A DNA stretch of 64,000 bases from Sinotaia quadrata (Eukaryota > Mollusca > Gastropoda > Architaenioglossa > Viviparidae). This document shows, in pieces, positions 60,401 through 64,000 of the stretch. The position numbers and the translations under genes were made by a program. Where the stretch lies: positions 52,411,201-52,475,200 of the forward strand of contig CM054184.1 of assembly GCA_028829895.1 (NCBI GenBank). Reading direction: 5' to 3'. The notes beneath the pieces were generated by a model that worked only from the letters and a program-made list of their open reading frames with translations, did no database searches and had not been told where the DNA came from. Position 1 is the stretch's first letter, and each line of letters starts with the position of its first letter.

Positions 60401-62740
60401 CACTTCATTCTAAGGATCTACAAGAGGTTTTGCAATCCCACAGTCCCTGGTGAGCTAGTGTGAATATCTTGCTGATAACAGACAAAAGTTTAAAAAGATA
60501 TACTGACAAAATTGATACCTCCATAAAAGGTCTTTATTTTCTGCCTTGTTTTACTAAGTCTAAACATAAATCATGCATCCCAGGTAACAACAAAGACTCG
60601 TGTCACCTGTATCAATGTAAAAGATTTTAAGTCACTTGCTTCAGGTAGTCTGATTGGAGTTTTAAGTCTGAAAAAGCTGTGCTTCAACAAACTATATTTA
60701 TTTAAAATAAATAAATACACACAAATTCAAACAAATAGATATACAAGTATAGAGACAGCAATTTTTAAAACTTACGATGGTTCTTTGTTTTTGAAGTAAT
60801 AATCAGCCAGCAAATAGTATAGTTCCTTCAAAACTGGACTGGAATAAACAAGATGGTGAAAACTAAGAAAAAAACTTTCTTCGATCAAATCCAAATATAA
60901 ATAAATCATTTAATATTGTTTATATTGTAATTTGAAGAAATAGTTTAATATTGCATCCATGGACACAATTCTTTATGGCTGGACTGGTTTAAAACAAATT
61001 TCTTTTTTAACTATAATGCTAATACTTTAGGACTGAACTAGAATAAACTGCATTATATTGCTGTAGTGCTTTTAAAGCTCAGGTCTGGTTTAATGTAGCA
61101 CACTATTACAGTTACTTTTTAAAACTGCTTTCAAACAAAGCATTTTTTTTTTTAAATGTATAATTACTTAAGAATTGATTAAAGAGCATAATATTATTAC
61201 ATTTCAACAGATTTAATATTTTAAATCTGGAAATGTTAAAAAGAAAAATCAGTGCAAAAGTTCTTTAAGTGATCCATTCAAACTCACATGTCATCTGCTG
61301 GAAAGTTGGGAGCTGTATTCCGGTTGCCTTCAATGTACTCCTGTACCTGTCCAACATGCTTACCTGTGAACAACAATAGTAGTTCATGTTTGTCTCTTAA
61401 ATAAACAAAAGGTTTATCCATGAATAACAGCAGTCCACATCTCATTAATAAACTAACCGCTTATCAGTGAACAGCAGTTCATATGTATCGTAAATAATCG
61501 GTCACCAGTAAACAAACTATACATAAAACACTATGACATGTGCAATATAATTTCTTTTAAACTGTTGTAACATTGCCAAGTCTAGATGAATGGAATTTGA
61601 AACAAAACATGAGAAAATTATACATAAAACACTATGAAATGTGTAATATAATTTCTTTTAAAATGTTGTAACATTGCCAAGTCTAAATGAACTTTTTCAA
61701 CTTTAGATATACTAATCCTTCATGTTGTCTGTCTTGTTAAACTTTAGGTGCATCAACCCTTTATGTAACATCTATCTTTTTCAACTTTAGATATACTAAT
61801 TCTTCGTGTTGTCTGTCTTATTAGACTTTTGGTATATCAACCCTTTATGTAACATCTATCTTTTTCAACTTTAGATATACTAATTCTTCGTGTTGTCTGT
61901 CTTATTAGACTTTTGGTATATCAACCCTTTATGTAACATCTATCTTTTTCAACTTTAGATATACTAATCATTAATGTTGTCTGTCTTGTTAGACTTTAGG
62001 TACACCAACTCCTTTATCTACATGTGCTGTGATATAATACGCAAATAAAACACAAAAATACACAAATATAAAACAGAAACCATACACAAACATATAAATA
62101 CTACTCATATATATAATGCATAAAACAAACAAATATACACAAATGTAACACTTAAATACAGCTCACAAATAAAATATCCATATATAAAAAATCAATACAA
62201 AAATTCAACATACAAATAGACAAATAACAACAACTAAATTTTTACAGACCTGGTCCCAAATGTTCAGGAATAAGAGCATAGATTCTCCGAAGCAAATTGT
62301 GAAGCTGAAATGTAAATCAGTTTCATTTAACAAATCATATAAATCATAAACTCTTCAGCTTCACTTTATAATTTAAAAAAAACAGAAATAATAAAAATAT
62401 ATCAAACCAAAATGAAAAATGTATATGTATGCAAAGGTAGATAATTCAAGTACATGTATGTGGATAAATAAGCAGAGTGTACTTGTAGAGGTAAAGTGAG
62501 CAAGTCTGAGAGTAAATAAAATGTTAGCTCAATTTGACCAAGAATGTCCTTAATTTGAGTAAGTTTGTGAGTAGATAATTAGAGCAAGTGGTGAGTGGAT
62601 AATTTGAGCATGCTCACAAAAGAAAAGAAACAACAGACCTCAGCTGAAACTGTGCTAGTCTTGTAACTGTCAAATTCTGGTAATGCTTTGGGCTTAAAAT
62701 AGTCAAACACAACCTCGCATTTATCCCATGTCAGATCAAT
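38455..62740 (-). CDS. CABIN1: CABIN1 homologue, C-terminal 17 exons (N-terminus outside window)
   Basis: Seventeen exons join without a phase error into 2097 codons plus stop (6294 nt). CABIN1 (yeast Hir3 relative) is the TPR scaffold of the nuclear HIRA-UBN1-ASF1 chaperone that deposits histone H3.3; in vertebrates it also inhibits calcineurin and represses MEF2. Diagnostic segments in order are [20 protein letters not shown], the [16 protein letters not shown] [72 protein letters not shown] and [16 protein letters not shown]. Human CABIN1 has about 2220 residues in total, so this protein, with its N-terminal TPRs outside the window, is longer. The excess comes mostly from one 3.07-kb exon. 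No exon is visible between 62741 and 64000, so the next intron exceeds 1.2 kb. Confidence 0.95.
38893..39231 (-). repeat. 30-bp coding minisatellite in CABIN1
   Basis: Eleven 30-bp units in the terminal exon encode TxxGxNTGxT. Central copies are nearly identical ([10 protein letters not shown] twice), while outer copies vary ([16 protein letters not shown]). Confidence 0.95.
39535..39640 (+). repeat. 34-bp tandem repeat
   Basis: Three copies containing TTGTAGTTCTCTTAGCTCTT, in the last CABIN1 intron. Confidence 0.9.
40266..40394 (-). CDS. CABIN1: CABIN1 exon
   Basis: 43 codons, phase 0 at both ends. Acceptor CTTAGGCAG (chosen over the overlapping CTTAG because it keeps the phase) and donor AAT/GTGAGT. 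The peptide starts [20 protein letters not shown]. Confidence 0.85.
40440..40566 (+). repeat. 29-bp minisatellite
   Basis: About four copies of AAATGGATGTTACAGTGCAT plus AACCTCAGT. Confidence 0.9.
40670..41030 (+). repeat. About 75-bp degenerate repeat
   Basis: Five imperfect copies with AAATGGATAATAACATTAAT and AAATTTCTAGAGTTTAGG segments. Confidence 0.8.
41278..41690 (-). mobile_element. Tc1/mariner relic in a CABIN1 intron
   Basis: The left end TGAGGGGTGTTTGAAAATTC follows TATA, fitting a mariner-type inverted repeat at a TA target. The minus-strand frame at 41403-41606 reads [20 protein letters not shown]. This matches the conserved mariner transposase stretch after the third catalytic Asp, preceded by a degraded PPYSPDLAPSD-type segment. 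Stops and shifts follow. The other end is not found. Confidence 0.75.
41995..42610 (+). repeat. 62-bp minisatellite
   Basis: About nine copies of a 62-bp unit with ACTACAGCTAATATAGTCAG and AAACAATGCACTTAAGATGT. Central copies are almost identical. Confidence 0.95.
42737..42959 (-). CDS. CABIN1: CABIN1 exon
   Basis: 223 nt, entering in phase 2 and leaving in phase 0. Acceptor TTGTTCACAG, donor CAG/GTCTGT. The helical peptide includes [20 protein letters not shown] and [20 protein letters not shown]. It corresponds to the part of CABIN1 after the conserved WRIP/SFAWH region. Confidence 0.92.
43298..43461 (-). CDS. CABIN1: CABIN1 exon
   Basis: 164 nt, phase 0 to phase 2. Acceptor AATCTTAG, donor AG/GTAATG. 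The peptide [20 protein letters not shown] followed by [10 protein letters not shown] is one of the best-conserved CABIN1 segments. Confidence 0.95.
43462..45376. other. CABIN1 intron
   Basis: 1.9-kb intron. The 44340-44640 part has higher GC and a minus-strand frame without known motif, possibly transposon debris. The rest is AT-rich. Confidence 0.5.
45377..45487 (-). CDS. CABIN1: CABIN1 exon
   Basis: 37 codons, phase 0 at both ends. The peptide [20 protein letters not shown] followed by [17 protein letters not shown] is strongly diagnostic of CABIN1. Confidence 0.96.
45550..45745 (+). repeat. 48-bp minisatellite
   Basis: Four copies with ATGACTAAAAAATGCTTGAA and GGATGTGTGCACTAAATGAT. Confidence 0.9.
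45746..46793. other. CABIN1 intron
   Basis: AT-rich intron with a degenerate repeat of about 65 bp at 46180-46400 (ACAGGAAGAGTCATATTTAG). Confidence 0.6.
46794..49859 (-). CDS. CABIN1: CABIN1 giant exon, disordered insert
   Basis: 3066 nt (1022 codons), phase 0 at both ends. Acceptor TGTTTTTAG/GTCAGTGG (the inner AG would shift the frame), donor CACAAG/GTACGT. The first roughly 970 residues are Ser/Thr/Glu/Lys/Gln-rich and low in hydrophobics, with internal repeats: a 22-residue unit ([18 protein letters not shown] core) three to four times, [15 protein letters not shown] copies, and EQESNI-QREM copies. The last roughly 40 residues return to the conserved TPR-type [20 protein letters not shown]. 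In human CABIN1 the corresponding variable region is only a few hundred residues. A relaxed PxIxIT-like PGLVID lies near residue 190. Confidence 0.93.
48715..48945 (-). repeat. 66-bp coding minisatellite in CABIN1
   Basis: Three near-identical 66-bp units plus a partial fourth encode the 22-residue repeat of the giant exon. The DNA is almost invariant, so the expansion is recent. Confidence 0.95.
49860..50416 (+). repeat. CABIN1 intron with 23-bp minisatellite (50160-50345)
   Basis: Seven copies of GTGGGCATTTAAATTGTGTA plus AAA, with diverged ATTTAAAC..GTGTAAAG relatives on both sides. Confidence 0.85.
50417..50629 (+). repeat. Dispersed repeat, copy 2
   Basis: Similar to 22488-22680 and in the same orientation. 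It shares CTATCCCTATTTCTAAACTT and neighbouring blocks. Confidence 0.75.
50630..51814. other. CABIN1 intron, no feature recognised
   Basis: Less repetitive than neighbouring introns. The dispersed repeat may extend into its left part. Confidence 0.4.
51815..52343 (-). CDS. CABIN1: CABIN1 exon, acidic/Ser-rich
   Basis: 529 nt, phase 2 to phase 0. Acceptor CTCATTTTCAG, donor CAG/GTTAGT. It encodes 176 residues rich in Ser, Asp, Glu and Met ([37 protein letters not shown]), leading into the giant exon. Predicted disordered. Confidence 0.85.
52847..52870 (-). CDS. CABIN1: CABIN1 possible 24-nt microexon
   Basis: Minus-strand ATCTTTTAG/AACTG...TTTCTAG/GTGAGT: 24 nt, phase 2 at both ends, adding VTVMLNIS-type residues between flanking exons. 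Inclusion and skipping both keep the frame, so it could be alternatively spliced. Splice-site quality is good but there is no sequence conservation to judge by. Confidence 0.45.
   Translation of the reverse strand, partial: NCNAEYF
53175..53375 (+). repeat. 34-bp minisatellite
   Basis: Six copies of TTACCATTAAACCAAGAAGT plus CATGATACTCTAAC, with diverged relatives on the left from about 52940. Confidence 0.95.
53630..53935 (+). repeat. 37-bp minisatellite
   Basis: About eight copies of CATGTAATGACAAAGTACCA plus TTACAGCCTGAAACAGA. Confidence 0.95.
53989..54137 (-). CDS. CABIN1: CABIN1 exon
   Basis: 149 nt, phase 0 to phase 2. Acceptor GATGTACAG, donor GT/GTGAGC. The peptide [20 protein letters not shown] corresponds to the human VYFRLHASILKLLG segment. 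Confidence 0.93.
54301..54660 (+). repeat. 50-bp minisatellite
   Basis: Seven essentially identical copies in exact 50-bp register (TGTTTTATAAGTGAATAAAG start). Confidence 0.97.
54690..55010 (+). repeat. 44-bp minisatellite
   Basis: Seven nearly identical copies in 44-bp register (GATTTTGTAATGAAATAAAA start). A degenerate TTTTCTAATGAAATAAAAAC repeat continues to about 55320. Confidence 0.96.
55344..55436 (-). CDS. CABIN1: CABIN1 exon
   Basis: 31 codons, phase 0 at both ends. Acceptor AATTCTGCAG, donor [28 protein letters not shown] matches the human [21 protein letters not shown] region. Confidence 0.95.
55437..56090. other. CABIN1 intron, AT-rich
   Basis: No supported feature. Frames on both strands near 55640-55940 lack motifs. 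Confidence 0.5.
56100..56421 (+). repeat. 60-70 bp tandem repeat carrying a splice-donor copy
   Basis: About five copies of a unit containing ATACCTGTTTGTAGTGTTAC and GAGTGTCACAAATACTATAA. Each includes the minus-strand end of the next exon plus its donor (TACAAACAG/GTATGTCA), so the authentic junction at 56421-56422 is the end copy of an array. Confidence 0.92.
56422..56631 (-). CDS. CABIN1: CABIN1 exon
   Basis: 70 codons, phase 0 at both ends. Acceptor AATTGTTTTAG, donor [29 protein letters not shown] and [17 protein letters not shown] are conserved with human (MLETAKHCFTSAARCEGDG, EEEWLIHYMLGKV). Confidence 0.96.
57057..57280 (+). repeat. 48-51 bp minisatellite
   Basis: Four to five copies of GTGGTAAAATGTACTACTGT plus TGATTTTGGTAAAAAGATAA. 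It reads open on both strands because the unit is a multiple of three; it is not a gene. Confidence 0.95.
57414..57575 (-). CDS. CABIN1: CABIN1 exon
   Basis: 54 codons, phase 0 at both ends. Acceptor CATTATCAG, donor CGTATG/GTAAGG. The TPR-type peptide [20 protein letters not shown] followed by [17 protein letters not shown] closely matches human CABIN1. Confidence 0.97.
57576..57970. other. CABIN1 intron, no feature
   Basis: AT-rich sequence. Confidence 0.5.
57975..58240 (+). repeat. 35-bp minisatellite
   Basis: Seven copies of ACTCCAGTTAAATGACTTAT plus GAGACAGACACTTCA, followed by ACTAATTAACATG-type short repeats (58380-58600). Confidence 0.92.
58656..58860 (+). repeat. 38-bp minisatellite
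   Basis: Five copies of TTTATCAATCTATCTACTCA plus TTCATTATGGCCAACTAA. Confidence 0.95.
58955..59236 (+). repeat. 39-bp minisatellite
   Basis: Seven copies of TATCCTTTAACCCACTTCAT plus GTGGTTTTGTCCAACAAAA. Its plus-strand frames are artefacts. Confidence 0.95.
59237..59880 (+). mobile_element. Possible piggyBac-type element fragment (one end)
   Basis: TTAA/CCCTTTACTGGGCGGAGCGTT at 59237 has the TTAA target and CCCTTT start of piggyBac ends. The next 640 bp are clearly richer in GC and CpG than the surrounding intron. No partner end or transposase motif was found, and the right limit is estimated from composition. A lysine/arginine-rich minus-strand frame (59237-59482) is not recognised. Confidence 0.35.
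60076..60187 (-). CDS. CABIN1: CABIN1 exon
   Basis: 112 nt, phase 2 to phase 0. Acceptor CTTCTTTTGCAG, donor [29 protein letters not shown] followed by KLNS matches human [23 protein letters not shown]. Confidence 0.96.
60188..60775. other. CABIN1 intron, no feature
   Basis: No repeat array or element end was recognised. Confidence 0.5.
60776..60838 (-). CDS. CABIN1: CABIN1 exon
   Basis: 63 nt, phase 2 at both ends. Acceptor TTTATTCCAG, donor [26 protein letters not shown] matches human [18 protein letters not shown]. Confidence 0.96.
61288..61363 (-). CDS. CABIN1: CABIN1 exon
   Basis: 76 nt, phase 1 to phase 2. Acceptor TTGTTCACAG, donor AT/GTGAGT. The peptide includes [20 protein letters not shown], the counterpart of human VSAYIEGTSTEVPCLP. 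Confidence 0.94.
61680..62015 (+). repeat. 84-bp minisatellite
   Basis: Four copies with TTTTTCAACTTTAGATATAC and GTATATCAACCCTTTATGTA. A separate duplication (TATACATAAAACACTATGA) precedes it at 61510-61690. Confidence 0.93.
62250..62304 (-). CDS. CABIN1: CABIN1 exon
   Basis: 55 nt, phase 0 to phase 1. Acceptor GATTTACATTTCAG, donor [27 protein letters not shown] matches the human LANLLKRIATIVP segment. Confidence 0.94.
62639..62740 (-). CDS. CABIN1: CABIN1 exon (first in window)
   Basis: 34 codons, phase 0 at both ends. Acceptor TGAATTGCAG, donor [29 protein letters not shown] followed by TVSAE is nearly identical to vertebrate CABIN1. Earlier exons lie beyond the right edge. Confidence 0.97.
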
Positions 62741-63009
62741 CTGCAATTCACAATTAAAAACTGGTTGTCAATGTTCTTCAAGATAGCATTATAGGTCAAG
62801 GTCAATTCCTAAAACAAAGATCAGATATTGAGCCACAGTATCATTTTATGATCTATTATTTGTAATCAACTGTTATCACTTTTTTGTTATTATGTGTATT
62901 ATCATTTTGTTATCAGCTGTTAGACCTCTTCTGATTACTCACCACTTTTATCAGGCCTTGCTATAAAAACTAGTTTCAATGAGTTTTAAAAAAATACTCA
63001 TCATTAGTC

Positions 63010-63325
63010 ATTCAATTAGTTTTCTTTTTAATTTCACAATCAGTTGTTTACATTTCAATATTCACCAATTTCACAATCAGGTGTTTACATTTCAATATTC
63101 ACCAATTTCACAATCAGGTGTTTACATTTCAGTGTTTACCAATTTCACAATCAGGAGTTTACATTTCATTATTCACCAATTTCACAATATGGTTTTTACA
63201 TTTCATTATTCACCAATTTCACAATAAGGTGTTTACATTTCATTCTTCACCAATTTCAAAATAATGTATTTGCATTTCACTCTTCACCAATTTCACAATA
63301 ATGTTTACATTTCATTAGTCACCAA
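63010..63325 (+). repeat. 37-bp minisatellite
   Basis: Eight to nine copies of CAATTTCACAATCAGGTGTT plus TACATTTCAATATTCAC. Confidence 0.95.
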
Positions 63326-64000
63326 TTTCACTTCCAACTACATGCTGTCTTGGCATTTTTATAAAGTATTTTGAAGGGAGGTGGGTGGCAAAAAAAATCT
63401 CTTAAATTTCACAACGCTAAAAAAATTAACTGTACTTTTAGGTGTTTCTCTTAGTTTTAAAAATTGAATAGAAAGTCTCTGTGCTGATGTTAAGAACATA
63501 AACTGACAGCATGAATTTATTTTCATAAACTACTATTCCCTTACTTGTTTTATTAAAAACATTAAATTTGCAATAACGCTGAAAACCAAAAACAGAGTAA
63601 ATAAATAAACTGACCAAGCATGAAGTTACTTTTTATAAATATTATTCAATACGTTTTTACTCAAAACAATATATACATTGCATGCAGGTGTAAAAATTAT
63701 TTCATAAAATATGATTTTAGGAAGATTAATTTTAAATATTACAATAAAAGGTAAGTCCAATTTTTAAAACAACTATTTCAATTTTTCTTAAACTTTTTAA
63801 TTTGTGCATGCGTGTTTGTGTGCACATGTGAGCTATATTAAAATAAAAATACAAAATGTAATGAACTAACTATAAAAGCATTAATAATAACAATACTCAT
63901 AAAATATATATTAATACATGATGATATAAGAATATTCATTAAACTTTTCATAAGATAATGGTTAACTCATTTGTTAGATTGAACTCAGGATTTGTGGTTA
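63326..64000. other. CABIN1 intron, no exon seen
   Basis: AT-rich. No splice-flanked coding stretch was found up to the window edge. Confidence 0.5.

Overview
This window looks like part of an invertebrate animal genome, most likely a mollusc. The reasons are long introns with GT-AG boundaries, one highly conserved animal chromatin gene (CABIN1), several classes of eukaryotic transposon, and an unusually high density of introns and spacers built from minisatellites with 22-84 bp units. No rRNA, tRNA, CRISPR or bacterial feature was seen. The species assignment is inference.

Layout. 1-1.3 kb: probable 3' LTR of a retrotransposon whose body lies left of the window. 1.77-8.92 kb: a Ty3/gypsy-class LTR retrotransposon with one uninterrupted 1508-codon gag-pol frame. 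Its domain order is gag-protease-integrase-RT-RNase H, which is Copia-like and diagnostic of the Gmr1-like group. Its LTRs are strongly asymmetric. 9.0-17.0 kb (minus strand): exons of a gene joining a NERD-like PD-(D/E)XK nuclease domain to a P-loop NTPase domain. The retrotransposon 3' LTR ends 83 bp beyond the last recognisable exon. Partial copies of this gene family lie at 17.4 kb, 19.4 kb (inverted) and possibly 21.7-26.5 kb. 13.6-15.2 kb and 23.6-24.7 kb: two solo LTRs, each inserted inside a minisatellite array with a 5-bp target-site duplication. 26.5-38 kb: gene-poor, with minisatellite arrays, a complete 785-bp non-autonomous hAT element (8-bp target duplication) and an old inverted LTR relic.

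38.455-62.740 kb (minus strand): seventeen predicted exons of the CABIN1 homologue. CABIN1 belongs to the HIRA histone H3.3 chaperone complex and is a calcineurin/MEF2 regulator in vertebrates. All reading phases join cleanly into 2097 codons plus stop. The N-terminal exons lie beyond the right edge. The gene carries a 3.07-kb exon of low-complexity sequence and a terminal exon with an 11-copy decapeptide repeat followed by SUMO-interaction-like motifs. Its introns contain a mariner relic, a possible piggyBac-type end, a dispersed repeat and about twenty minisatellites.

The NERD-like/P-loop family and the Gmr1-like element are the strongest candidates for something under-described. CABIN1 is the only gene whose function is confidently known. 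All homology statements come from reading motifs and family knowledge; no search was run.
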